From the NCBI GenBank assembly GCA_021828225.1, contig JAKASH010000298.1:1-5146 (forward strand): a DNA stretch of 5,146 nt, given 5' to 3'. Below are positions 1 to 5,146 of this stretch, in pieces. The position numbers and the translations under genes were made by a program. Source of the DNA: Acidobacteriota bacterium (GTDB taxonomy: Bacteria; Acidobacteriota; Terriglobia; UBA7540). Every line of letters begins with the position of its first letter. Within the stretch, counting starts at the first letter, position 1. A model generated the notes under the pieces. The model was given only the letters and a program-made list of their open reading frames with translations, searched no databases and was not told where the DNA came from.

Positions 1-272
1 ATGTTCGGCGTGCGATTGGCGATCCAGGTGTTCAGATGCTCCACCACCAGTTTCTGGATTTCGTTCGTGATGGGTTCCGCGTCCTCGATTTCCTGCCCGT
101 ATAGCTGTTTCCCCAGAGACCCGATACGCGCGGCCAGACCGGCTGGCTCTTTTTCTTTCTTTTTCTTGCGCGCCTGCGCGGTTCCGATGCCAAGCGCAAT
201 GACCGCCATCAGCAGCCCTGCCACAGTTTTAGCCCATCGGATCTTTCGCGATTGATCTTGTTGCTCAGTCAC
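1..272 (-). CDS. Hypothetical exported protein, N-terminal part (runs off the left edge)
   Basis: I do not recognise this protein. It starts at a GTG (272-270) and stays open for 90 codons to the window edge, so its C-terminus is missing. The start is supported by a purine-rich stretch just upstream on the minus strand (GGGAGGG, then AAAGGGAAAA directly before GTG) and by an in-frame TGA at 305-303 that bars a longer form. Residues 1-35 look like a Sec signal peptide: a basic n-region (RKIRWAK), a hydrophobic core (about residues 16-32, LLMAVIALGIG) and an AQA site near residue 34. A lysine/glutamate-rich run (RKKKKEKE, 35-42) follows, then a soluble, helix-prone segment. It is therefore probably periplasmic or secreted. 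It lies 85 nt downstream of selA on the same strand and may be co-transcribed, but nothing visible ties it to selenium metabolism. Reality of the gene is likely; its function is unknown. Confidence 0.7.
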   Translation of the reverse strand, partial: MTEQQDQSRKIRWAKTVAGLLMAVIALGIGTAQARKKKKEKEPAGLAARIGSLGKQLYGQEIEDAEPITNEIQKLVVEHLNTWIANRTPN

Positions 273-310
273 TTTTCCCTTTGCCCTCCCCGACCGTAGT
301 CCTCAAATGA

Positions 311-331
311 GAAGGGAGTGAATCTCCCTTC
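311..331 (-). other. Perfect hairpin between selA and the exported-protein gene
   Basis: GAAGGGAG (311-318), a five-base spacer and CTCCCTTC (324-331) form a perfect 8-bp stem in the 85-nt gap after the selA stop. On the minus strand the bases following the stem are TCATTTGAGG, not a U-run, so it is not a canonical intrinsic terminator. It could be a weak terminator or attenuator, or a 3'-end stabiliser lowering expression of the downstream gene relative to selA. The structure is visible in the sequence; its role is inferred. Confidence 0.4.
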
Positions 332-357
332 CCACATTAGATGCAAAAGAGCTGGTT

Positions 358-1752
358 TTACGCAAGCCGCTCGAAGGCTCGAACGATCTCCGCATCCTGT
401 TCCTCGAAGACCGTCCGAAGGTCTAGCCGCAGCCGGTCATGTTCCACACGCGTGATGACGGGCGGCGCGTTCCGCCGCAACGCGGCTTCAAGTTGCTCTG
501 TGCTGAGACTGCTGTGGGCAACCGTAACCAGCTTCGAAGCAAGCGACTGCCCCGGTGTCGAGCCGCCGCCAATCACCGACTCTCCATCCTCGACCCGGAC
601 GGAAAGCGAGGAGATCTCCGACAGCTTGCCGGCAAGCAAAGCCGCGCGCTCCGCCAGATCTTCAATCGGCAGCCGCATCATGCGCAGCGCCGGGACTGCA
701 TCCAGGTTTCCGTCCAGGTAAAAGCGAACCGTCGCTTCCATGGCCGCGATCGTCAACTTGTCTACGCGCAGGGCGCGGAACAGCGGGTTTTTGCGGATGC
801 GATCCAGAAATTCTCGCTTGCCGGTAATTACTCCTGCCTGCGGCCCGCCCAGCAGCTTGTCTCCGCTGAACGTCACGGCATCCACGCCTTCCTTCAGGCT
901 TACGCCCACCAGCGGTTCATCCACAATGCCTAGCGGACTGAGGTCGACAAGGCAGCCGCTGCCCAGGTCTTCGATCAGGGGCAGATGACGCTCGTGCGCC
1001 AGCTCGGCCAGTTCCCGAAGCGCGGGGCGCTCGGTGAATCCCACAATGCGGAAGTTGCTGGGGTGGACGCGCAGCAGCGCTTTCGTATTTTCATTGATCG
1101 CGCCGGCATAATCGGCAAGCCGTGTTCGGTTCGTAGTTCCCACTTCCCTCAGCGCAGCCCCGCTCTTGGCGCAGATATCCGGAATGCGGAAGGAACCGCC
1201 AATTTCAATCAGTTCCCCCCGTGAGACGATCACTTCGCCGCCTTCGGCAAGCGTGTTTAACGTGAGAAACACGGCGGCGGCGTTGTTATTCACCACCAGC
1301 GTTCGCTCCGCGCCCAGCAGTTCCGCAAACAGGCGGTCGGTGTGAGTGTCGCGCTTTCCTCGCACACCCTCTTCAAGGTCGTATTCGAGATTCGAGTAGC
1401 GGCCAGCGATTTCAGCCAGGTGCTCAATGGCTTTGCGGGCAAGGGGAGCGCGGCCCAGGTTGGTGTGGAGGATGACGCCCGTGGCGTTGATAACAGTTTG
1501 GAGCGAGTACCCCGCCAAATTCCTCGCCGCCGCCACGATTTCTTCTTCCAGCTTGGCGAACGAGAAGGCCTTGACGCTTCCGTTTGTAATGCCTTCCCGC
1601 AGACTCTGCAGGACGCTGCGGGTGGCCTCGAGAACAACCCGGTGGCCCAGCTCAAGTTCGAGTTGCTTCAGAGCGTCCGTGGCCAGTAACTCATCGACAG
1701 CCGGGATCTGCCGCAGCATGGCCGCCGCACTCGCATTGCTCTCAGTTCCCAT
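358..1752 (-). CDS. selA: L-seryl-tRNA(Sec) selenium transferase (selenocysteine synthase)
   Basis: SelA is a cytoplasmic PLP enzyme that converts Ser-tRNA(Sec) to Sec-tRNA(Sec) using selenophosphate; family members form large ring-shaped decamers. The 464-residue product matches the E. coli protein in length (about 463) and in motif order: an N-terminal RQIPAVDELL, HTNLGRAP (96-103), VVNNNAAAV (153-161), SRGELIEIGGSFRIPD (177-192), EVGTTNRT (203-210), EDLGSG (261-266), the PLP-lysine motif SGDKLLGGPQAG with K299, RALRVDK (326-332), and the C-terminal PPVITRV...LRLDLRTV (430-448). All key elements are intact. I chose the ATG at 1752 rather than the in-frame ATG at 1812. It has a strong Shine-Dalgarno (GGGAGGA, five bases away) and gives the family length, whereas the longer form adds 20 unconserved residues with no ribosome site and its ATG sits in a promoter candidate. 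It is divergent from purH. selB, selC and selD are not seen here, so its partners must lie elsewhere. Confidence 0.96.
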   Translation of the reverse strand: MGTESNASAAAMLRQIPAVDELLATDALKQLELELGHRVVLEATRSVLQSLREGITNGSVKAFSFAKLEEEIVAAARNLAGYSLQTVINATGVILHTNLGRAPLARKAIEHLAEIAGRYSNLEYDLEEGVRGKRDTHTDRLFAELLGAERTLVVNNNAAAVFLTLNTLAEGGEVIVSRGELIEIGGSFRIPDICAKSGAALREVGTTNRTRLADYAGAINENTKALLRVHPSNFRIVGFTERPALRELAELAHERHLPLIEDLGSGCLVDLSPLGIVDEPLVGVSLKEGVDAVTFSGDKLLGGPQAGVITGKREFLDRIRKNPLFRALRVDKLTIAAMEATVRFYLDGNLDAVPALRMMRLPIEDLAERAALLAGKLSEISSLSVRVEDGESVIGGGSTPGQSLASKLVTVAHSSLSTEQLEAALRRNAPPVITRVEHDRLRLDLRTVFEEQDAEIVRAFERLA

Positions 1753-1757
1753 AACCG

Positions 1758-1764
1758 TCCTCCC
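1758..1764 (-). promoter_or_regulatory. selA ribosome binding site that decides the start
   Basis: The minus strand reads GGGAGGA-CGGTT-ATG, a near-ideal Shine-Dalgarno with a five-base spacer before the ATG at 1752. The alternative ATG at 1812 has no such sequence before it. This is the main reason for the 464-residue SelA model. Confidence 0.8.
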
Positions 1765-1810
1765 GGCCCCTCGGACCGGCGGGCAATCCCCAATTGCACA
1801 TTGCTTGGTC

Positions 1811-1840
1811 ATTTCAACACAGGAAGAGCAGGAGGGTCAA
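1811..1840 (-). promoter_or_regulatory. Candidate sigma70-type promoter for selA
   Basis: On the minus strand, TTGACC (1840-1835, five of six consensus bases) is followed after 18 nt by TGAAAT (1816-1811, four of six). TGT directly precedes the hexamer, giving an extended -10 (TGn). Transcription would begin about 1800-1805, leaving a leader of roughly 50 nt before the selA ATG at 1752 and excluding the ATG at 1812, which overlaps the -10. The match is moderate; this is a prediction only. Confidence 0.4.
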
Positions 1841-1901
1841 CTGGAGGTGCCTTGCGAATGGCATCGGCCGGACCGATGGCACTCTCATTTTCTTTTGGAT
1901 T

Positions 1902-1930
1902 AGGGCTTCGCGCCCTGAGGGAGTTATAAT
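1902..1930 (+). promoter_or_regulatory. Candidate purH promoter: small hairpin followed by a TATAAT box
   Basis: A perfect -10 hexamer TATAAT lies at 1925-1930, which would start transcription near 1937 and give purH a leader of about 114 nt. No good -35 hexamer lies 16-18 nt upstream. That position is instead occupied by the palindrome AGGGC-TTCGC-GCCCT (1902-1916), which could be an operator or simply a repeat. The leader shows none of the conserved sequence I would expect of a ZTP (pfl) or purine riboswitch. TATAAT also overlaps the start of a small reading frame, so its meaning is ambiguous. Confidence 0.35.
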
Positions 1931-2040
1931 GGGCTATCTGGCACTCCCGGTTCCCCGGCAACGGCCGATGCGGAATCGACGGGGCTCGAAGCAGCCATCC
2001 ACTGTGCGATTTCCCAATGTTGAATCCAAGTCAAAATCTC

Positions 2041-2045
2041 AGGAG
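2041..2045 (+). promoter_or_regulatory. purH ribosome binding site
   Basis: AGGAG followed by five bases (TTTTC) and ATG at 2051 is an ideal Shine-Dalgarno and fixes the purH start. The resulting N-terminus ([15 protein letters not shown]) is the normal beginning of the family, so no extension is needed. Confidence 0.85.
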
Positions 2046-2050
2046 TTTTC

Positions 2051-3601
2051 ATGAAACCAATCACTCGTGCGTTACTAAGTGTCAGCGACAAGACCGGAAT
2101 TGTTGATTTCGCCTCCGGCCTGTCCAAACTGGGCGTCGAAATCGTCTCGACGGGCGGCACCGCAAAGCTCTTGCGCGAGAGTGGCGTGAAGGTTCGTGAT
2201 GTTTCCGAGCTGACCGGTTTTCCGGAGATGCTCGACGGCCGCGTCAAAACGCTTCATCCCAAGGTCCACGGCGGCATTCTGGCCATCCGGTCGAATCCCG
2301 GCCACATGGCCGCGTTGAAAGAGCACCAGATCAGCGTGATCGATCTGGTCGTCGTCAACCTCTACCCCTTCGAAAAAACCGCCGCCAAGCCGGACGTGAA
2401 ATTCGAAGAGCTGATCGAAAACATTGATATCGGCGGGCCCACCATGATCCGCTCGGCCGCCAAGAATTTTGAGGATGTCGCGGTTGTGGTAGATCCGGCA
2501 TACTACACCAGCATCCTCGAAGAAGCGCGCAAGGATGGAGGTCTTGACCGCGAAACGCGGCTGCGTCTGGCGCGCAAGGCCTTTGCCACTACTGCGGCCT
2601 ACGACGGTTTCATCTCCACAACCTTGCAGCAGCGCGCGGAGCCGGGCCTGCCGAAAAATCTCCATCTGAATTTCCAGAAGGTCATGGATCTGCGCTATGG
2701 CGAAAACCCGCACCAGAGCGCCGCGCTCTATCGCAACAGCGCCGCCGCGGGCCGCGGGCTTGCGAATGCCCCCCAGCTCCACGGCAAGGAACTCTCCTAT
2801 AACAACCTCGTCGACCTGGAGGCGGCATGGCGAGTGGCGCAGGAATTCACGGAGCCGATAACCGCCATCATCAAGCACACCAACCCCTGCGGCATTGCCA
2901 CTGGCAAGACGCTGGCGGACAGTTACCAGCGCGCGCTTTCGGGCGATCCGGTCTCGTCATTCGGCTCCGTGATCGCGGTGAACCGCAAGCTGGATCTTGC
3001 CACGGCTGAAGAGATGGCCAAGCTGTTTGTTGAAGCCATCATCGCACCGGGGTTTGAGCCCGACGCGATCGAGCGGCTGAAGGCCAAGAAAAATCTGCGC
3101 CTGATTGATATGTCGGCGACGGCCGGCGACGAATACGGCCTGCAACTGAAGAGCGTGGGCGGTGGGCTGCTCGTTCAGACTCCCGACACCAGGGGAGCCA
3201 AACCCGAAGAGTGGAAATGCGCGGCCAAGCGCAAGCCCACGGAAGAGGAAATGCGCGCTCTGGTGTTTGCATGGCGCGTGGTCAAGCACGTCAAATCCAA
3301 CGCGATTGTTTTCGGGCGCGACGGCATGATCGTCGGCGTCGGCGCCGGCCAGATGAGCCGCGTGGATTCCGTCAAGCTGGCGGCAATGAAAGCTCGTGAC
3401 CTGAAGCACGACCTGAAAGGAACGGTGGTGGCTTCCGACGCTTTCTTCCCCTTCCCGGATGGCGTGGAAGAGGCCGCCAAAAACGGAGCCACGGCCGTGG
3501 TTCAGCCGGGCGGTTCCGTTCGTGACAATGAAGTGGTCGAAGCCGCCGACCGCCTGGGCATGGCCATGCTGATGACCGGCATCCGGCACTTCCGCCACTA
3601 A
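2051..3601 (+). CDS. purH: Bifunctional AICAR formyltransferase / IMP cyclohydrolase
   Basis: PurH catalyses the last two steps of de novo purine synthesis in the cytoplasm: 10-formyl-THF-dependent formylation of AICAR to FAICAR, then ring closure to IMP. The 516-residue product is near the usual 510-530. The N-terminal cyclohydrolase domain (about 1-195, MGS-like fold) shows STGGTAKLL (33-41) and [18 protein letters not shown] (58-75). K66, Y105, D126 and K138 match the residues implicated in human ATIC (Lys66, Tyr104, Asp125, Lys137). The transformylase domain (about 200-516) shows [10 protein letters not shown] (213-222), GKELSYNN (245-252), IKHTNPCG (274-281) with the catalytic K275-H276 pair, DPVSSFGS (299-306), [12 protein letters not shown] (429-440), [10 protein letters not shown] (462-471) and the typical RHFRH C-terminus. 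No damage is seen. It has its own ribosome site and a strong terminator starting 20 nt after the stop, so it is probably monocistronic. Confidence 0.98.
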   Translation: MKPITRALLSVSDKTGIVDFASGLSKLGVEIVSTGGTAKLLRESGVKVRDVSELTGFPEMLDGRVKTLHPKVHGGILAIRSNPGHMAALKEHQISVIDLVVVNLYPFEKTAAKPDVKFEELIENIDIGGPTMIRSAAKNFEDVAVVVDPAYYTSILEEARKDGGLDRETRLRLARKAFATTAAYDGFISTTLQQRAEPGLPKNLHLNFQKVMDLRYGENPHQSAALYRNSAAAGRGLANAPQLHGKELSYNNLVDLEAAWRVAQEFTEPITAIIKHTNPCGIATGKTLADSYQRALSGDPVSSFGSVIAVNRKLDLATAEEMAKLFVEAIIAPGFEPDAIERLKAKKNLRLIDMSATAGDEYGLQLKSVGGGLLVQTPDTRGAKPEEWKCAAKRKPTEEEMRALVFAWRVVKHVKSNAIVFGRDGMIVGVGAGQMSRVDSVKLAAMKARDLKHDLKGTVVASDAFFPFPDGVEEAAKNGATAVVQPGGSVRDNEVVEAADRLGMAMLMTGIRHFRH

Positions 3602-3616
3602 AACCACAAGCAAATT

Positions 3617-3708
3617 GTAGCGCAGAGTCTGTGGACTTCAGACTCTGCGGTTTTTGTTTTGGGAGCCAGCGAAAATCCGCAGAGTTTCGGAAGGCCGAAA
3701 CTCGCTAC
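3617..3708. repeat. Two-hairpin module bounded by GTAGCG / CGCTAC
   Basis: The purH terminator stem is followed by a second perfect stem: GAGTTTCGG (3682-3690), loop AAGG, CCGAAACTC (3695-3703). GTAGCG (3617-3622), which overlaps the first stem, and CGCTAC (3703-3708), which ends the second, are inverted copies enclosing the block. CGCAGAGT occurs at the start of both stems (3621 and 3678). Two similar stems inside an outer inverted pair resemble REP/BIME-type interspersed doublets, one copy of which may serve as terminator. The structure is directly visible; that it is a dispersed repeat family is inferred. Confidence 0.5.
3621..3660 (+). terminator. Rho-independent terminator of purH
   Basis: CGCAGAGTCTG (3621-3631) and CAGACTCTGCG (3639-3649) form a perfect 11-bp stem with a seven-base loop (TGGACTT), followed by G and a T-rich tract (TTTTTGTTTT, 3651-3660). 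The stem begins 20 nt after the purH stop. On the opposite strand the trailing sequence is only mildly U-rich, so it should mainly stop plus-strand transcription. Confidence 0.9.
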
Positions 3709-3939
3709 CCGCTATGCCGGGCGGCGCTGGCGATGCTGAAGTCCCGAACAGACGCTCGGAAGCCTGCAAAAATTTCCGAAAAGTAACGCGGACGTTTCCT
3801 GGCTGCCAAGCGCAAAAGACGCGGAGGCGAGTGAACTTGACAAGTATGACGGCGGCCCGCCTGGCACCCGGAAATTTGCTCTACTATCCATTGCGACATA
3901 AGTAATCGCGCATGTTGGGAGGCGAGCTGGCTGCCTCAG
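3709..3939. other. Intergenic stretch without a recognisable gene
   Basis: I find no supportable gene on either strand. Open frames here lack a ribosome site and protein-like composition. Isolated motifs exist: a perfect TTGACA at 3837-3842 without a matching -10 at normal spacing, and a tight GC palindrome GGCGG-C-CCGCC at 3851-3861. None adds up to a promoter or an RNA that I recognise. Confidence 0.5.
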
Positions 3940-4063
3940 GGCCCCGATTCATCGGGGCCGTTCACGCGCAGATGGTCGTAGCCTCTTTAGCCGCTGAGGC
4001 CACTAAAGGGCTAAAGCCCGGCAGCTTCGGCCCACACGCCGGCGGCACGGCTGAAGCCGTGCC
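3940..4063. repeat. Cluster of intergenic palindromes
   Basis: Several inverted repeats lie within 124 nt: GGCCCCGAT/ATCGGGGCC (3940-3948 and 3951-3959); GCCTC/GAGGC (3981-3985 and 3996-4000); CTTTAGCC/GGCTAAAG (3985-3992 and 4009-4016), competing with CTTTAG/CTAAAG (3985-3990 and 4003-4008); GGGCT/AGCCC (4008-4012 and 4015-4019); and GGCACGGCT/AGCCGTGCC (4044-4052 and 4055-4063). The GGGCTAAAGCCC and GGCACGGCTGAAGCCGTGCC types recur, as I recall, in acidobacterial intergenic regions. No U-run follows, so they are not simple terminators. They lie between convergent genes and may be dispersed REP-like elements. Confidence 0.6.
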
Positions 4064-4291
4064 CTGACGCGCCGATGCGAAGCTATTTAAGACGCTCTTT
4101 ATAGAAGTGAAAGTGTGGCAAAAAAGAGGAAGCGTGAAACGATACGGACGGACAGGTTATCCGTCTGCGGCCAGGGGTCAAAGAGGTCTTCCATACGGAT
4201 CGAACTTTCTAAACCTTTGCGCGGGGCGAATCCGGGAGGTGGGTCCCGTCTGCTCGCGGCTCATCTCCTCCGCAGCAACACGGCGAATTCT
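4064..4291. other. Intergenic stretch downstream of the MaoC-like gene
   Basis: There is no gene I can support. A stem CGGACGGA/TCCGTCTG (4145-4152 and 4160-4167, one G-U pair) is the best fold. On the minus strand it is followed more than 20 nt later by CTTTTTT (complement of 4119-4125), so it is at best a poor terminator for the MaoC-like gene. CGGGA/TCCCG (4233-4237 and 4244-4248) is a weaker stem closer to the gene. ATACGGA occurs twice (4142 and 4193). Plus-strand frames here lack ribosome sites. Confidence 0.4.
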
Positions 4292-4813
4292 CTAAGACTT
4301 TTTGCCGACCTGATCCTTCCATTTTGCGGGGTCACGGTATTTCACTGTTTGCAGGTGCTCGCAGTAGAGCACCAGTTTCCCCTCATTTTTGAAGACCTCG
4401 TACGAGGCTCGAATCATCCCCATCTCCGGGTACTTGGGCCACTTTTCAAGATTCGTGCGGATAGAGTAAATCGTATCGCCGATAAAGACGGGTTTGATAA
4501 ACCGCAGTTTGTCATAGCCGTAGCTGAAGGCGTTAACGCAATTCGTGGCGACAAGCCCAAGGCCATAACTGAAAACCATGGCTCCCGCGACAAGCCGCCG
4601 GCCAAATACGCCCTGCTCTCTGGCAAATATTTCATCACCTACGTAAGGGTGCATGTCCAGCACCAGGGAATTGAAGAGCATGCTTTCGCCTTCCGAGATC
4701 GTGCGGCGGATCGAGCGGATCTTGTGGCCGAGCTCGAAGTCCTCGTAGAACCAGTTCTCCGCGTTCCACACAGGTATCTCCGGATGCTTGGCAGGGTCAG
4801 GATTGGGATTCAT
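4292..4813 (-). CDS. MaoC-like hot-dog family protein, probable acyl-CoA hydratase relative
   Basis: The 173-residue protein fits a single MaoC-type hot-dog domain, the family of (R)-specific enoyl-CoA hydratases and mesaconyl-CoA-type hydratases. Visible marks are FYEDFELG (22-29), RTISEGE (37-43), [13 protein letters not shown] (70-82) and [16 protein letters not shown] (100-115). In the hydratase signature D-x-(N/H)-P-x-H the sequence reads D53-M-H55-P56-Y-V58, so the final catalytic histidine is valine. The HG commonly seen after FGxR is AG (76-77). The enzyme may therefore use other residues, act on an unusual CoA ester, or have lost hydratase activity; Chloroflexus mesaconyl-C4-CoA hydratase, as I recall it, also lacks the plain signature. 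The ATG at 4813 follows GGAGAGCCG, a good ribosome site. It lies 39 nt after a CaiB-family CoA-transferase gene on the same strand, a pairing that suggests acyl-CoA metabolism. Family call strong; substrate unknown. Confidence 0.85.
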   Translation of the reverse strand: MNPNPDPAKHPEIPVWNAENWFYEDFELGHKIRSIRRTISEGESMLFNSLVLDMHPYVGDEIFAREQGVFGRRLVAGAMVFSYGLGLVATNCVNAFSYGYDKLRFIKPVFIGDTIYSIRTNLEKWPKYPEMGMIRASYEVFKNEGKLVLYCEHLQTVKYRDPAKWKDQVGKKS

Positions 4814-4852
4814 CGGCTCTCCATTTCCGCGGCCGGGCCACGCGGCTTCAAT

Positions 4853-5146
4853 CTAAAGTCCGAATTCTTTCGTGATGGTCTCGCCATTCTCTCCGATTTT
4901 CGGCGAGCCCTTGGCGGACTTGTAAATCTCTCCGTCAATTCGGATGGGGCAGCGCGTGGTTCTTAACGACGCTCCATTCGCGCGGCTCACTTCCTGAATC
5001 ATGTCCAGAACGCGGAAGCCTTCATGTTCGAGCAGCTTCGGCCACGTGAAGACATCCGAGCACCAGACATCCGCCGGTTCGAGAATGCTGAGCCAGTGCT
5101 CCGTGGTTTGGGTCTTCAAATGCTTCGCCAGAATCCTCTTGATCTC
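4853..5146 (-). CDS. CaiB/BaiF family (class III) CoA-transferase, C-terminal part (gene enters from the right edge)
   Basis: This frame is open from the right edge to TAG at 4855-4853, giving 97 residues of a longer gene. The TTG at 5119 is an internal leucine codon, since the frame continues upstream as EIKRILAKH. The fragment matches the C-terminus of class III CoA-transferases, which move CoA between carboxylic acids: HWLSILEPADVWCSDV (the W-LL-ADVPC-PV region), a WPKLLEHEGF segment (the usual 'L..dp....r.m' region), then a substrate-side RCPIRIDG and the closing KGSPKIGEN...EFGL (the 'AP.LGEHT.EVL.ELG' tail). The catalytic aspartate lies upstream, outside the window, so activity and substrate cannot be judged. 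The MaoC-like gene begins 39 nt downstream, probably in one operon. The mesaconyl-CoA transferase plus hydratase pair of the 3-hydroxypropionate cycle has the same two families, but this parallel is inference. Confidence 0.85.
   Translation of the reverse strand, partial: EIKRILAKHLKTQTTEHWLSILEPADVWCSDVFTWPKLLEHEGFRVLDMIQEVSRANGASLRTTRCPIRIDGEIYKSAKGSPKIGENGETITKEFGL

Noticed and set aside
303..331. In-frame TGA (305-303) next to a hairpin, upstream of the exported-protein start: could it be a selenocysteine codon with a SECIS element, given selA next door?
   Set aside because: The hairpin lies before the TGA in reading direction, whereas bacterial SECIS hairpins lie just after it. The upstream codons show no protein signature, and the GTG at 272 has its own ribosome site and signal peptide.
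1290..1655. Open frames on both strands inside selA, and similar ones inside purH.
   Set aside because: They are shadows produced by GC-rich codon use; the selA and purH frames carry full-length family motifs, and the overlapping ones carry none.
1937..2050. Possible ZTP or purine riboswitch in the purH leader.
   Set aside because: I could not find the conserved cores of these classes; only short GC stems such as CCGG-TTCC-CCGG are present.
3630..3645. GGACTTCAGACTC resembles the anticodon region of selenocysteine tRNA (selC).
   Set aside because: The sequence is the loop and arm of an 11-bp terminator stem; no acceptor stem, T-loop or long variable arm surrounds it.
3837..3842. Perfect TTGACA (-35 hexamer) in the intergenic region.
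   Set aside because: No -10-like hexamer at 15-19 nt (the sequence there is GC-rich) and no gene follows on the plus strand before the MaoC-like gene, which is on the other strand.
3862..3880. TGGCAC...TTGCT, a look-alike of a sigma54 promoter.
   Set aside because: The GG and GC dinucleotides are 13 bases apart instead of the required 10, and no gene starts downstream.
4107..4966. Long plus-strand open frames (including one of 283 codons from a GTG at 4115, and a short one from 4107 with a QKRGSVKRYGR segment reminiscent of integrase N-termini).
   Set aside because: The long frame is mostly antisense to the MaoC-like gene and the CoA-transferase end, both of which have clear family motifs. 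Neither start has a ribosome site, and the integrase resemblance rests on about ten residues with no following domain.

Overview
The window looks like a piece of chromosome from a GC-rich bacterium, most likely an Acidobacteriota member. That placement rests on three things: the overall style of the proteins, the combination of selA, purH and a CaiB/MaoC pair, and intergenic palindromes of the type GGCACGGCT-GA-AGCCGTGCC and GGGCT-AA-AGCCC, which I associate from memory with acidobacterial genomes. It is an inference, because no rRNA or other marker gene is present. All the genes look like ordinary chromosomal ones. I see no transposase, integrase, tRNA, CRISPR array or phage gene.

Layout. 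Positions 1-272 (minus) hold the first 90 codons of an unrecognised exported protein that runs off the left edge. It lies 85 nt downstream of selA (358-1752, minus), and a perfect hairpin sits in the gap. SelA is the PLP enzyme that makes Sec-tRNA in bacteria, so this organism probably makes selenoproteins; selB, selC and selD are not in the window. The 298-nt divergent spacer between selA and purH (1753-2050) carries a promoter candidate for selA, a TATAAT box and a small hairpin facing purH, and two tiny nested reading frames that run into the purH start. purH (2051-3601, plus) encodes the bifunctional AICAR transformylase/IMP cyclohydrolase, the last two steps of de novo purine synthesis. 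It is closed by a textbook intrinsic terminator, so it is probably transcribed alone.

Positions 3602-4291 are a 690-nt convergent intergenic region with no gene I can support, but it is rich in inverted repeats. A two-hairpin module follows purH (3617-3708), and a cluster of palindromes occupies 3940-4063. The remaining stretches hold little.

The right end (minus strand) is the 3' part of a CaiB/BaiF family CoA-transferase (4853 to beyond 5146), followed 39 nt later by a MaoC-like hot-dog protein (4292-4813). They probably form an operon for acyl-CoA metabolism. The MaoC protein has valine where the catalytic histidine of the usual D-x-(N/H)-P-x-H hydratase signature would be.

I found no convincing evidence of a new multi-gene system. 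The most interesting points are the altered MaoC active-site motif, the interspersed palindromes, and the overlapping small frames before purH.
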